A DNA stretch of 37,276 bases from Brevundimonas sp. ASV9 (GTDB taxonomy: Bacteria > Pseudomonadota > Alphaproteobacteria > Caulobacterales > Caulobacteraceae), in assembly GCF_016429195.1 (NCBI RefSeq), contig NZ_JAELUF010000025.1, forward strand, positions 1-37,276, in the 5' to 3' direction. Shown piece by piece: positions 7,085 through 18,585 of the stretch (positions are counted from its first letter, which is position 1; the number at the start of each line of letters is the position of its first letter). Position numbers and translations under genes: made by a program. The notes beneath the pieces are model-generated. The model made no database searches and was not told the DNA's origin. It saw only the letters and a list, made by a program, of their open reading frames with translations.

Positions 7085-7258
7085 GGCGGCCAGGTCTCCT
7101 GGCTTGCGGGTCGTAAACCGCCGTCCTCGCCTTCCCAGTTTCCCAGTGGCGCCGGGATCGAACCCACGGACGGACGACGCTCTCGCCGCCTACAGTTGCG
7201 GGCACAGCCACGGCGTCTCACCGTGTTCCCTTAACCGCCTGACGGGCCTATCGCAGGG
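7085..7258 (-). promoter_or_regulatory. Cobalamin (B12) riboswitch
   Basis: Read on the minus strand, the element contains in order GGTTAAGGGAACACGGTGAG, then GCTGTGCCCGCAACTGTA, then GGCGCCACTGGGAA with the B12-box GCCACTG, then TGGGAAGGCGAGGACGG, and AGCCAGGAGACCTGGC. These are the consecutive conserved blocks of the AdoCbl riboswitch aptamer. It lies in the 402-bp leader of the BtuB-like receptor in the correct orientation. The boundaries are approximate to about 10 nt. Together with the downstream stem-loop it accounts for most of this intergenic stretch. Confidence 0.95.
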
Positions 7259-7328
7259 CCGACAAGCCTGTGCAAGAGCCGGTCAACGGCCTTGAGCCGC
7301 CGGGCGCGATCCGTCACCCTGTGGCCAC

Positions 7329-10025
<2,697 letters not shown>

Positions 10026-10034
10026 TGTAACGAA

Positions 10035-10058
10035 GGCCCGGACGTCGCCGTCCGGGCC
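10035..10058. terminator. Hairpin between convergent mutS and lpdA
   Basis: GGCCCGGAC (10035-10043) and GTCCGGGCC (10050-10058) form a 9-bp perfect stem with a 6-nt loop. It lies 9 bp after the mutS stop and 27 bp after the lpdA stop. Neither side has a good T-run, so it may act as a weak bidirectional terminator or an mRNA 3'-end stabiliser. Confidence 0.6.
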
Positions 10059-10084
10059 CTGCTTGAGTCTCGATCCGTTTCGGA

Positions 10085-11491
10085 TCAGGCCTGCATCATC
10101 CAGCCTTCGACATCCATGGCCGCCTGACGGACGGCTTCCGAACGGGTCGGGTGGGCGTGGCAGGTGCGGGCGATGTCTTCCGACGCGCCGCCGAAGCTCA
10201 TGGTGATGGCGGCCTCGTGGATCATCTCGCCGGCCTGCGGGCCCATGATGTGGACGCCCAGCACCTTGTCGGTCGCGGCGTCGGCCAGCACCTTCACGAA
10301 ACCGTCGGTCTCGTGATTGATCTTGGCGCGGCTGTTGGCGGTGAAGGGGAATTTGCCCTTCTTGTACTGAACGCCGGCCGCCTTCAGCTGGTCCTCAGTC
10401 TGACCGACCCAGGCCACTTCGGGGAAGGTGTAGACGACGCTGGGCACCAGGGCATAGTCGACGTGGCCATACTTGCCGGCGATGGTGTCGATCACGGCGA
10501 CCGCGTCTTCTTCCGCCTTGTGCGCCAGCATCGGACCGTGGGTCACGTCGCCGATCACCCAGACGCCATCCGCCACCTTGAAGTGATCATGATCGACGAA
10601 GCCGCGCTTGTCAGGCGTCACACCGACGCTCTCCAGGCCCAGGCCGTCCGTGTACGGACGACGACCAATGGCGACCAGCACCACGTCGCCCTTGATTGTC
10701 TCGGCGGCGCCGCCGGCCGACGGCTCGACGGTCAGCTCCACCCCGTCCTTGCCCGACTTGGCGCCGGTGACCTTGGCGCCCAGTTTGAAGCTCATGCCCT
10801 GTTTGGTCAGGGTGCGCTGGAAGGCGGTGGCGACCTCGGTGTCCATGCCGGGCGTTATCCGGTCCAGGAACTCGACCACCGTGACCTCGGCGCCCAGACG
10901 GCGCCAGACCGAACCCAGCTCCAGGCCGATGATCCCGGCGCCAACCACGATCAGCTTCTTGGGCACGGCCGGCAGCGACAGGGCGCCGGTGGAATCGATG
11001 ACCTTGCCGTCTTCGAAGGCGACGCCGGGCAGAGGGGTCGGCTCCGAGCCGGTGGCGATGACGATGTTCTTGGCGTCCAGCGTCTGGACCGAGCCGTCGG
11101 CGGCGGTCACCTCGACCTTGCCTTTACCGACGATCTTGCCCTTGCCCTTGATCCAGTCAGCCTTGTTCTTCTTGAACAGGAACTCGATCCCCTTGGTCAG
11201 GGCGGTGACGCTGTCGTCCTTGGCCTTGTGCATCTGGTCCAGGTGCAGCTTGGGCTGGACCTCGATGCCGATCTTGGCGAACTCGGTGTTTGCGGCGTTC
11301 CACAGTTCCGAGGCGTGCAGCAGGGCCTTGGACGGCATGCAGCCGACGTTCAGGCAGGTTCCGCCCAGCGTCGAACGCATCTCCACGCAGGCGACCTTCA
11401 GGCCCAGCTGGCCCGCCCGGATCGCGGCGTTATAGCCGCCAGGGCCTCCGCCGATGATGACGACGTCGTAGGCGGCGGTGGCTTCGGCCAT
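10085..11491 (-). CDS. lpdA: Dihydrolipoamide dehydrogenase (E3)
   Basis: A protein of 468 residues. The FAD-binding Rossmann motif is VVIIGGGPGGYNAAIRAGQLG; the redox-active disulfide is in GGTCLNVGCMPSK; the NAD-binding motif is VVGAGIIGLELGSVWRRLG. ATGSEPTPLPG, GRRPYTDGLGLE and VWVIGDVTHGPMLAHKAEED mark the second FAD site. The C-terminal interface carries HAHPTRSEAVRQAAMD with the catalytic His-Glu pair. It reoxidises dihydrolipoyl groups of 2-oxoacid dehydrogenase complexes. No E1 or E2 genes are adjacent, so the complex served is not shown. The ATG at 11491 has an AGAGGAT Shine-Dalgarno; the longer in-frame reading to 11614 is not needed. Confidence 0.97.
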   Translation of the reverse strand: MAEATAAYDVVIIGGGPGGYNAAIRAGQLGLKVACVEMRSTLGGTCLNVGCMPSKALLHASELWNAANTEFAKIGIEVQPKLHLDQMHKAKDDSVTALTKGIEFLFKKNKADWIKGKGKIVGKGKVEVTAADGSVQTLDAKNIVIATGSEPTPLPGVAFEDGKVIDSTGALSLPAVPKKLIVVGAGIIGLELGSVWRRLGAEVTVVEFLDRITPGMDTEVATAFQRTLTKQGMSFKLGAKVTGAKSGKDGVELTVEPSAGGAAETIKGDVVLVAIGRRPYTDGLGLESVGVTPDKRGFVDHDHFKVADGVWVIGDVTHGPMLAHKAEEDAVAVIDTIAGKYGHVDYALVPSVVYTFPEVAWVGQTEDQLKAAGVQYKKGKFPFTANSRAKINHETDGFVKVLADAATDKVLGVHIMGPQAGEMIHEAAITMSFGGASEDIARTCHAHPTRSEAVRQAAMDVEGWMMQA

Positions 11492-11615
11492 GGTATCCTC
11501 TGGTCTTCTGGCGCGCGGGGAAAGGCGCGCGGACACTAGCGTTGGCCCCGCGTGGGTCAACCGCTGCACGCCATATGGGGCCGCGTTTCGACCAATTGCA
11601 GAGGCGGAAACCACG

Positions 11616-11644
11616 AAAAAGGGCCGGACGTCGCCGCCCGGCCC
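11616..11644 (-). terminator. Rho-independent terminator after the TonB-dependent receptor
   Basis: Arms GGGCCGG (11621-11627) and CCGGCCC (11638-11644) form the outer stem, with additional inner pairing. On the minus strand the stem is followed by TTTTT (11620-11616). It lies 25 bp beyond the receptor stop and separates it from lpdA. Confidence 0.85.
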
Positions 11645-11669
11645 CTTCGATCATGTCTGACCGGCGCGC

Positions 11670-14519
11670 TCAGAGCTTGAAGCGCACGCCCAGGAAGACG
11701 TTGTAGCCGAACTTCTCGTACTCGTAGGTCCGCTCCTTGACGCCGTAGTAGCGCACGCCCGCGCTGTCGGTCAGGTTCTTGGCCTCGCCGAACACTTCCA
11801 CCCCATTGCCGAAGTCGTAGCTGGCGGTGAAGTCCAGCTGGCCGCGCCCCTCGACATAGAGGTCCTTGCCGGGATTGGTCGCGTCGATCGCCTCCAGGAA
11901 GTCGCTGCGATGCGTGTAGGAAACCCGGGCGCTGAAGCCGTACCGTTCGTAGAACAGGGCGGCGTTATAGGTCTCGTCGGACTGCCCCGGCAGAACGAAG
12001 GTGTCGCGACCGGCGAAGGCGCGGCTGGTTTTGATCTCCGCATCCGTCAGCGTGTAGTTGGCGAAGACGCCGAAGCCCGAAGCCCAGCCCGGTAGGAAGT
12101 CGACCGTCTGCTGCCAGTTGAACTCGATGCCGGCGATATGGCCGTCACGGGCATTGCGGGCCTCGGTGACCTGAGCGACCGTGGTGGTCGGGGTGACATA
12201 GGGCACGCCGTCCGTCACCAGGGTGAAGCGGTAGTTCGACAGGTCCTTGTAGAAGGCGTTGGCCGAAATCACGCCCAGCGGCCGCAGATAATATTCCAGT
12301 CCCGCATCGACATTGTTCGACAGGGTCGGCTTCAGATCGGGATTGCCGCGCGTGACCGTCGTGCGGCCGCTGTCGGTGGTTTCCAGAACGCGCGGAACGA
12401 TGTCGGTATAGTCCGGGCGCGAAATGGCGCGGGTCAGGGCGAAACGACCGACCAGCTGATCGCTGAAGCTGTGGCGCAGCGTCAGGTTCGGGAAGAAATC
12501 GGTTTGGTCGCGCTCAACCTTGACCGGAGTCTGCGCGCCGGACAGGGCCACGCTGGTCGCCGACCCTTCGAAGTCGGTCTTCTCGACACGCAGGCCGACC
12601 AGCACATTGGTCGCGCCGATATCAAACCGGGCCTGGCCGTAACCCGCCAGTATGTCTTCCTGCGCGGTGTAGTCGGCGGTGATCGACTGCGGAATGCGGC
12701 GAACGCCGGCGGCCGGGTCGGGATTGGTCGAGCCGGCCCGGACGCGATCGAAATAGTCGGTTACCAAGCCCGCATCGAACTTGAAGCCCAGATTGTAGTC
12801 GTAGTTCTGCGACGGACGATCGCTCAGCAGCGGGGCCAGGGTGCCGGAGCTGGCGGCCGCGCTCCGGTCGCGGAACCGCTCTTCATCGGCCGTCACGTCG
12901 CGGGTGCTGTATTTGGCGCCGAACTTCAGCTCGACTTCGCGGCCGCCGATCACGGTGGGCAGCGACAGATTGGTCTTGAACGCCACATCGTCCTGCTCGG
13001 TCGTGTTCGAGCGGAAGGTGTTTTCGCGGAAGCTGTAGTTGTTGGCGTTCAGATAGAAGCCCGTGGGCTCGCTGAAGGCCAAATAGGTCGGCTGATAATG
13101 GTCAGCCGTGTTGTAGGAGAGGGTCGTCGCGCTGGAGCGATAGACCAGCTCGTCGCGGTGCGGATAGGTCTGTTTGCTGTTGGCGAACGACAGGGCGCCG
13201 TCCCAGACCGCTCCATTGCCGAACGTCTGCTCGCCGCCCAGCACCAAGGTGGAGATGTCGTTCTCCTGAGTGCGGTGACGCAGTTGCCTGTAGATGCGGG
13301 CGTTGTTGAAGGTCGCGCTGGTGTCGGTCGAACCCGGCTGCAGCGTGCCGTCGCTGTAGGTGAAGTTCAGCGTGTTGCGGAACTCGTCGTCACGGAACTG
13401 GGCATAGGAGCCCTTGACCCACAGACGGATCGCATCGCTGGGCCGCCATTCAAGCGCGCCAGTCACGGCCTTGCGGGTCCGTTCAGTCTCGTAGTCCTTG
13501 AACAGGGTGTTCTCCAGACCCCAGATCTGGCCGCCGCCCTGCGCGGCGTTGCGATTGATCAGGACCCAGCCGTTCTCGACGTTGTCCGGGCGGCGGTTGG
13601 TCTCGGAATAGCTGACGGACACCAGGGCGCCGAAGGTCTGATCCGGGCCGAAGACGTTGGACGCCGTGGCGCCCGCGCGCGTGTCCGAACCACCGTAGTC
13701 GTTATAGCTGCCGCCCGCATAGCCGCTGACGGCGAGACGGCGCTTGTCGAAGGGCGAGCGGGTCTTGATGTCCACGGCGCCGGCGATGGAATCGGCGTCC
13801 TGGGCCGGCGTCAGGGTCTTGGACACCTCGACGCTGGAGACGATGTCCGAAGGCAGGGTGTCCAGATCGACCGCGCGGGTCGTGGGCGACACCGCCGGAA
13901 TGGCGACCCCGTCCACCGACACGGCGGTGAAGGCGGCCGGCGCGCCGCGCACGTTGATGTAGCGGCCTTCGCCCTGGTCGCGCTGGATGGCGATGCCCTG
14001 AACGCGTTGCAGCGATTCCGCCACGTTGGGGTCGGGGTAGCGGCCGATGGCGTCGGCCGACAGGACGTTGACCGTGCCGTCGGCATTCTTCTGCTGGTTC
14101 AGCGAGCGGGCGACGCCGTCGGTGATGACACCGGTCACGATGACATCGGCCACGTCGGTGGCGGATTGGGCGCCCAGGACGATGGCGACATTGGCGTCTT
14201 CGCCCGGCGTCGTCACGACCGTCTGGCTGGTCGAGGGCAGGCCCAGATAATTGACCTCCAGCACCATGGCGCCGCTGGCGGTCGGCAGGGTGAACTCGCC
14301 CTGGGTGTTGGTCACGGCCCGCTGGCTGGTCCCGCGCACCAGAACCTCGGCGCCCGGCAGGGGCGCGCCGGCGGCGTTAGTCACCCGGCCGTAGATCACG
14401 TCGCCGGCGACCGCAGTTGAGGCCGAGGCCACGGCGTCGACATCGGCATGGGCGGGCATGACCAGCGGCGCCAGGATCATCGGCGCCAAGGCGGCGCCCA
14501 TCAGCAGGTTCAGTTTCAT
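11670..14519 (-). CDS. TonB-dependent receptor with carboxypeptidase-like N-terminal domain (likely phytate-linked)
   Basis: A protein of 949 residues from the ATG at 14519, preceded by AAGGGGACCTGAC. The signal peptide ends near MPAHA. A CarboxypepD_reg-like beta-sandwich follows (VIYGRVTNAAGAPLPGAEVL, residues ~40-120). The plug has DVIVTGV, VAESLQRVQGIAIQRDQGEG and VSSVEVSKTLTPAQDADSIA, typical of the TonB-Xanth-Caul (TIGR01782) group. A large barrel ends YNVFLGVRFKL, with terminal-strand residues suited to BAM. The gene is divergent from a beta-propeller phytase across 241 bp. That arrangement suggests it imports phytate or its lower inositol phosphate products, but the ligand is inferred only from context. 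Confidence 0.93.
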   Translation of the reverse strand: MKLNLLMGAALAPMILAPLVMPAHADVDAVASASTAVAGDVIYGRVTNAAGAPLPGAEVLVRGTSQRAVTNTQGEFTLPTASGAMVLEVNYLGLPSTSQTVVTTPGEDANVAIVLGAQSATDVADVIVTGVITDGVARSLNQQKNADGTVNVLSADAIGRYPDPNVAESLQRVQGIAIQRDQGEGRYINVRGAPAAFTAVSVDGVAIPAVSPTTRAVDLDTLPSDIVSSVEVSKTLTPAQDADSIAGAVDIKTRSPFDKRRLAVSGYAGGSYNDYGGSDTRAGATASNVFGPDQTFGALVSVSYSETNRRPDNVENGWVLINRNAAQGGGQIWGLENTLFKDYETERTRKAVTGALEWRPSDAIRLWVKGSYAQFRDDEFRNTLNFTYSDGTLQPGSTDTSATFNNARIYRQLRHRTQENDISTLVLGGEQTFGNGAVWDGALSFANSKQTYPHRDELVYRSSATTLSYNTADHYQPTYLAFSEPTGFYLNANNYSFRENTFRSNTTEQDDVAFKTNLSLPTVIGGREVELKFGAKYSTRDVTADEERFRDRSAAASSGTLAPLLSDRPSQNYDYNLGFKFDAGLVTDYFDRVRAGSTNPDPAAGVRRIPQSITADYTAQEDILAGYGQARFDIGATNVLVGLRVEKTDFEGSATSVALSGAQTPVKVERDQTDFFPNLTLRHSFSDQLVGRFALTRAISRPDYTDIVPRVLETTDSGRTTVTRGNPDLKPTLSNNVDAGLEYYLRPLGVISANAFYKDLSNYRFTLVTDGVPYVTPTTTVAQVTEARNARDGHIAGIEFNWQQTVDFLPGWASGFGVFANYTLTDAEIKTSRAFAGRDTFVLPGQSDETYNAALFYERYGFSARVSYTHRSDFLEAIDATNPGKDLYVEGRGQLDFTASYDFGNGVEVFGEAKNLTDSAGVRYYGVKERTYEYEKFGYNVFLGVRFKL

Positions 14520-14760
14520 GTCAGGTCCCCTTCGGCGAGCGACGTTTCGCTTCAGCCGATGGAGGGGCCGCTTAACCTTCGGGGGCGACGCGACCGCGAC
14601 GATTCCACGACGCCCAGTTCGCGGTTTTCCGACGGAACGGCGACGCTTGATCCCTTGACGGAACATCAGTCATCGAACCGACGCCGAACCGTCACGCCCT
14701 CGCTGTTGACCCACACGCGGCTTGGCCACAGGGACGCGTCCAGATCGTCCGGAGACCGAC

Positions 14761-15861
14761 ATGCGCCCTTCCCTCGCCCGCTCGCTGACCGCCTGCACCG
14801 CCTTGGCCCTGCTCGCCGCCTGCGCCACGCACGAGGTCGATTATCAGGGCGAGGGCGCGGGCCTGGTCGGTCCGGGCGCCCCGGTTATGGCCGTGCTGGA
14901 AACCCCGTCGGTCGGCACGGCGGGTCAGGACGCCGCCGACGACCCCGCCGTATGGGCCTCAGCGAACCCGGTCACGATCATGGGTCAACAAACCTCCGGC
15001 TTCGTCGCCGGCACGGACAAGAAGTCCGGCCTCTACATCTACGGCTTGGACGGCCAGATCCTGCAGTTCCTGCCTGAGGGCCTGCTGAACAATGTCGATG
15101 TGGTCGAGGGCCTGTCGGTCGGCGGACGGCCTCAGGTGGTGCTGGGCGCCAGCGACCGCACTCCGGGCAAGACTGGCATCTCCCTCTACACCTTCGACCC
15201 GGCCGGGACGGGCCAGAACGGCGTGCGCTACTGGGGCGCGGTCGCCACCGACGTGGTCGAACCCTACGGCTTCTGCTTTGCGCGTCGCGGGGCCGAGGTC
15301 CACGCCATTTTGGTCGGACACGAGGGCGAGCTTCGCCAGTTCGTCCTGGGCGTGGACGCCGCCAACCGGCCCACGGCGCGTCTGGTCCGCACCGCCGAGA
15401 TCGGCACCATCTCCGAAGGCTGCGCCGCCGACGAAGCCACCGACGCCCTCTATATCAACGAGGAGAATGTCGGCCTGTGGCGCTATGGCCTGAACCCGGC
15501 CTCGGGCGCGGCCCGCACCCTGATCCAGCCCATCGCCAAGGACATCCTGGTCGCCGACGCCGAAGGCCTGACAACCATCACCGACGCCTCGGGCCGCTAC
15601 CTGATCGCCTCCAGCCAGGGCGACTCCACCTTCCCGGTCTGGCGCATCGATGGCGCAGCGCCTGAGTACAAGGGCCGGTTCAAGATCGTGGACGGCGCGG
15701 TCGATGGCGTCACCGGCACCGACGGCCTGGCGGCCGCCAGCGGTCAAGTCGGCCCCTTCCCCGACGGCCTTGTCGTCATCCAGGACGACGTCAACGATAT
15801 CGGCACCCAGAACTTCAAATATGTCGACTGGCGCGACATCCGACGGGCGCTGGGGCTTTAG
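14761..15861 (+). CDS. Beta-propeller phytase (3-phytase), lipoprotein
   Basis: A protein of 366 residues. The start at 14761 has GGAGA at good spacing and begins a lipoprotein signal with lipobox LAAC (Cys21). Calcium-dependent beta-propeller phytase motifs occur in order: AADDPAVWAS, NNVDVVEGL, EPYGFCF, ALYINEENVGLWRYG, VADAEGLTT, YLIASSQGDSTFPVW, DGVTGTDGLA and LVVIQDDVND. The acidic residues in these segments match the family's calcium and phosphate ligands. It should hydrolyse extracellular or surface phytate to lower inositol phosphates and phosphate. Pairing with the divergent TonB-dependent receptor fits a surface degradation and uptake locus. I found no convincing Pho box in the shared promoter region. 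Confidence 0.95.
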   Translation: MRPSLARSLTACTALALLAACATHEVDYQGEGAGLVGPGAPVMAVLETPSVGTAGQDAADDPAVWASANPVTIMGQQTSGFVAGTDKKSGLYIYGLDGQILQFLPEGLLNNVDVVEGLSVGGRPQVVLGASDRTPGKTGISLYTFDPAGTGQNGVRYWGAVATDVVEPYGFCFARRGAEVHAILVGHEGELRQFVLGVDAANRPTARLVRTAEIGTISEGCAADEATDALYINEENVGLWRYGLNPASGAARTLIQPIAKDILVADAEGLTTITDASGRYLIASSQGDSTFPVWRIDGAAPEYKGRFKIVDGAVDGVTGTDGLAAASGQVGPFPDGLVVIQDDVNDIGTQNFKYVDWRDIRRALGL

Positions 15862-15868
15862 CGGCCGC

Positions 15869-15892
15869 GGCGCCCACAGCCGGATGGGCGCC
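15869..15892 (+). terminator. Possible hairpin terminator after the phytase gene
   Basis: GGCGCCCA (15869-15876) and TGGGCGCC (15885-15892) form a perfect 8-bp stem with an 8-nt loop, starting 8 bp after the stop codon. No T-run follows, so termination is plausible but unproven. The rest of the gap up to 16057 shows nothing else recognisable. Confidence 0.5.
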
Positions 15893-16057
15893 AGCGCCGC
15901 CAACCGTCTCGATCGGACCATCCGAAAGCTGGTGCTGCGCTAAAGAAGGGTTTCGAGCAGACCGAAGACGGTCCGCGTCTCCATTCTCGCGTCTGCGAAC
16001 GAACCGCCCGCTTATCGAAGGTGGCCACCCTCGCCGCTCTGTTCCCATGAACTTCGA

Positions 16058-18091
16058 TTAGTCGTTCTTCGCAGGTGACACACACGGGACTTCGCTGGCC
16101 GTCCAATCAAAGTCGTAGGTGGCTGGCACAGATTCCCCACTGCCAACGGACGCACTTCTCGTCGAGGGATTGAACGTGATGAAGCCCATCGTGTTGTCGA
16201 ACCCAGCAATGCGTTCGTTATCCCGTCGGGCGGCGCTCGCATCAATCTCGGGCTGTTCGATGCGGGATCCACGGATCATGCGTATGGATCCATCGCGCAG
16301 TTCCCATGCGCGGTGATAGTTTCGCCCAAACAGACGCGTATCGAAGCTTTTTGTAGATGACCAGTTTTTGGCCTCCGTGAGCTCCGGCAGTCGCACCGTG
16401 GTTACGTGGCAGGTGTACGTCGGCTCGGTGTAAAAGGGCGCGGTCTGGTCCTGATTTGCCGCCCGGACCCGTCGCTCGGGCGGGCTGAATCCGCCCCCTG
16501 GAAGGGCAAGGGACCTCGCGCCCTCGCCCTCGTCGTCCCAGTCAATCGTTCTTGTCCCCGTGATCGTGAGGATGCTGGCGCCCGCTTCTTGATCGTAGCG
16601 CCACTTGACGTCGTCGATCGTCTGCCAAGCATCACCGATGCCGCTCTGCCGAAAAATATCCAACAACTGGCCGGACGACACTGCGGAAAACTGAACCTGC
16701 TTTTGCAGGCCAGCGATGCCGCGAACGATTTCCGTCGAAACGATCCGCGCCGGCTCGTCAAAGCCAGCGCGTGCGTCGATCTCATACAAGTTTAGCTCGT
16801 CGGGCGCGGTCGCAGGTCGCCATTCAAGCTTCTCGAGGTTGCTGCCTTCCTGAGTTAGCGGCAAAACCCAATTCACCGGGAACACCGGCCGCTCGCCGGC
16901 CCGAGCCACTGGCGGGAGTGTGCCGTCGAGCCAATAGATATTGCCTTCGATGTGCGCTCGTACAAGCACGTGGTCGAAATACTGCGGGATCGGAAGGCGC
17001 TGATCGAGCCCATCATCAGCGCCGCCTGAATTCACCAGCACAGGCTCAGCATCTATGTCTAGCTCGCGAAGCAGGGCCAACAGCAGAGCGGTCTTGCCCT
17101 TGCAATCACCATAGCGGCGCTGCCAAGTCTCATCGGCCGGAGCCGGTGTAAGATTTCCGCCGTTAAGCCCCACATAGATGTATCGGATGTCCTGCTGAAC
17201 CAACTTCAGCGCGGCGTTCGCGCGATCCAGAGGGCTCGTGTGCGCCCTAGCAATCCGGGTGGATTCACGCTTGATGTCTGAGTTTGCGTCAAGCGTTGAT
17301 GCTTTTTCGTATAGGGGCGCGAAGCGTCGAGAAAGAGCAGCCCAGTCGGCAAAATCTGTATATTCCACAGCGCGTTGCCACTGGTATCGCGCCGGTGCAT
17401 CCTTCGGCGGTGAAAGGCTAGCTGGATTGTCGAAGCGAAAATCAATCGCTTGATCGACCGTTGTCATCGCCGCCATGATGTCGTCGGTGACTTTCAAGTT
17501 TGGCTTGTGCCCCTGATCCCAGCTTAATCCCAGGCGGTAACGACCGGGCGACGGGTTCGGAGTGAGCACCATAAGCCCTGCTTCGTTATGCCCCAGTGTA
17601 GGATCGTTATTGAAAGTGGTGAAACCAACCTCCAACTCGTCTCCTACTCGCAAATCAGGCACGCGAAGGATTGCAGTCAGCGTTCCGTCGAGTATTGCCC
17701 TTTCGAGCTGGTTTTCGCGACGCAGTATTTCGAACGATGAGCCTTTCAGGACATCGATAACCTGATCACCGCGGAACAGTTTAATCTCGTGAACGACAGG
17801 AGCGTCCGAGCTGGGCATCCAAGAGATGGATATGTTTCCAAGCTGAAGAGCACTCGATTGTAGTATTTTGACGCGATACCCAAAATACTGAGCCTGTCCT
17901 CGGTCGCTCAGGTGGATGCTCATGTCTTGTCGACGAATAAACAGCGGACCGCTGGTCTCTTCTGGCATTACGACTGGCGTCGAGGGCTTTACCCAAGCAG
18001 GAGCAGGACCTCGAAGGACTTGTTCTGCCTGCGCGTAGGCAGCACTTGCGACGAACATAGACGCCAGAATTATCGCTGAAACACGCACCAT
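16058..18091 (-). CDS. DUF3857 and transglutaminase-like domain secreted protein
   Basis: A protein of 677 residues from the ATG at 18091, which starts a signal peptide MVRVSAIILASMFVASAAYA. The N-terminal half (about 45-230) matches DUF3857, with YRVKILQSSALQLGN and VPDLRVGDELEVGF. The second half has a transglutaminase core: YGDCKGKTALLLALLRELD (nucleophile Cys near residue 340), FDHVLVRA (His) and YWLDGT (Asp), so the triad is intact. Family members are periplasmic or outer-membrane associated and their substrates are unknown. The gene stands alone. Its base composition is visibly more AT-rich than the flanking genes, with many non-GC third positions, which suggests acquisition by transfer. 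An upstream in-frame extension to 18145 is unlikely. Confidence 0.9.
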   Translation of the reverse strand: MVRVSAIILASMFVASAAYAQAEQVLRGPAPAWVKPSTPVVMPEETSGPLFIRRQDMSIHLSDRGQAQYFGYRVKILQSSALQLGNISISWMPSSDAPVVHEIKLFRGDQVIDVLKGSSFEILRRENQLERAILDGTLTAILRVPDLRVGDELEVGFTTFNNDPTLGHNEAGLMVLTPNPSPGRYRLGLSWDQGHKPNLKVTDDIMAAMTTVDQAIDFRFDNPASLSPPKDAPARYQWQRAVEYTDFADWAALSRRFAPLYEKASTLDANSDIKRESTRIARAHTSPLDRANAALKLVQQDIRYIYVGLNGGNLTPAPADETWQRRYGDCKGKTALLLALLRELDIDAEPVLVNSGGADDGLDQRLPIPQYFDHVLVRAHIEGNIYWLDGTLPPVARAGERPVFPVNWVLPLTQEGSNLEKLEWRPATAPDELNLYEIDARAGFDEPARIVSTEIVRGIAGLQKQVQFSAVSSGQLLDIFRQSGIGDAWQTIDDVKWRYDQEAGASILTITGTRTIDWDDEGEGARSLALPGGGFSPPERRVRAANQDQTAPFYTEPTYTCHVTTVRLPELTEAKNWSSTKSFDTRLFGRNYHRAWELRDGSIRMIRGSRIEQPEIDASAARRDNERIAGFDNTMGFITFNPSTRSASVGSGESVPATYDFDWTASEVPCVSPAKND

Positions 18092-18312
18092 TTTACCCCC
18101 CCACTCCGCTCCACACCATTGTCGCGCTAGCGTCACCACTTGCAAGCCAAGCTTGCATTCTGAGCAAGCAAAAGTGGGGGGCGTATTTGCTATGAGCGCC
18201 GATCATTCGCGACATCCGCGCTCAGCCGATGGTCGGCCAGCCTGTTTCGATCGGTAGCCGAACGCTGCTCAAAACCTCACTTCCCGCCAAGCACAGACGC
18301 GACGACCTCGAC

Positions 18313-18585
18313 CTACTGATCCTCGTCGAACTTGCGGGCGACCAGATCAGTCAGGGCTTCCATCGCCTCTTCAGCGTCCGGGCCTTCGGCGGAGACGTCG
18401 ATACTGCAGCCGATGCCGGCGCCCAGCATCAGCAGGCCCATGATCGAGCGGGCGTCCACCGTCACGCCGTCGCGGGTGACGTGGATCTCGCTTTCGAAGC
18501 TGGAGGCCAGTTTGACGAACTTGGCCGAGGCGCGGGCGTGCAGGCCGCGCGTATTGCAGATATTCAGGGTCGCGGTGACGGTCAT
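18313..18585 (-). CDS. ptsH: Phosphocarrier protein HPr
   Basis: A protein of 90 residues, the normal HPr length. NTRGLHARASAKFVKLAS contains His16, the EI-phosphorylated residue, with the conserved Arg. Ser47 in ARSIMGLLMLGA is the regulatory site modified by HPr kinase. It is part of an incomplete nitrogen-type PTS with the EIIA and HPr kinase upstream; enzyme I is not in the window. The ATG overlaps the EIIA stop (ATGA). In alphaproteobacteria this relay regulates carbon and nitrogen state rather than transporting sugars, and ChvG/ChvI co-transcription couples it to envelope stress. Confidence 0.96.
   Translation of the reverse strand: MTVTATLNICNTRGLHARASAKFVKLASSFESEIHVTRDGVTVDARSIMGLLMLGAGIGCSIDVSAEGPDAEEAMEALTDLVARKFDEDQ

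Noticed and set aside
12138..14420. 760-codon open frame on the plus strand
   Set aside because: Antisense to the TonB-dependent receptor. Composition is Gly/Arg/Val-rich with no family motif.
14520..14760. Pho box in the phytase/receptor promoter region
   Set aside because: Only scattered GTCA-like words were seen; no pair of direct 7-bp half-sites with proper spacing.
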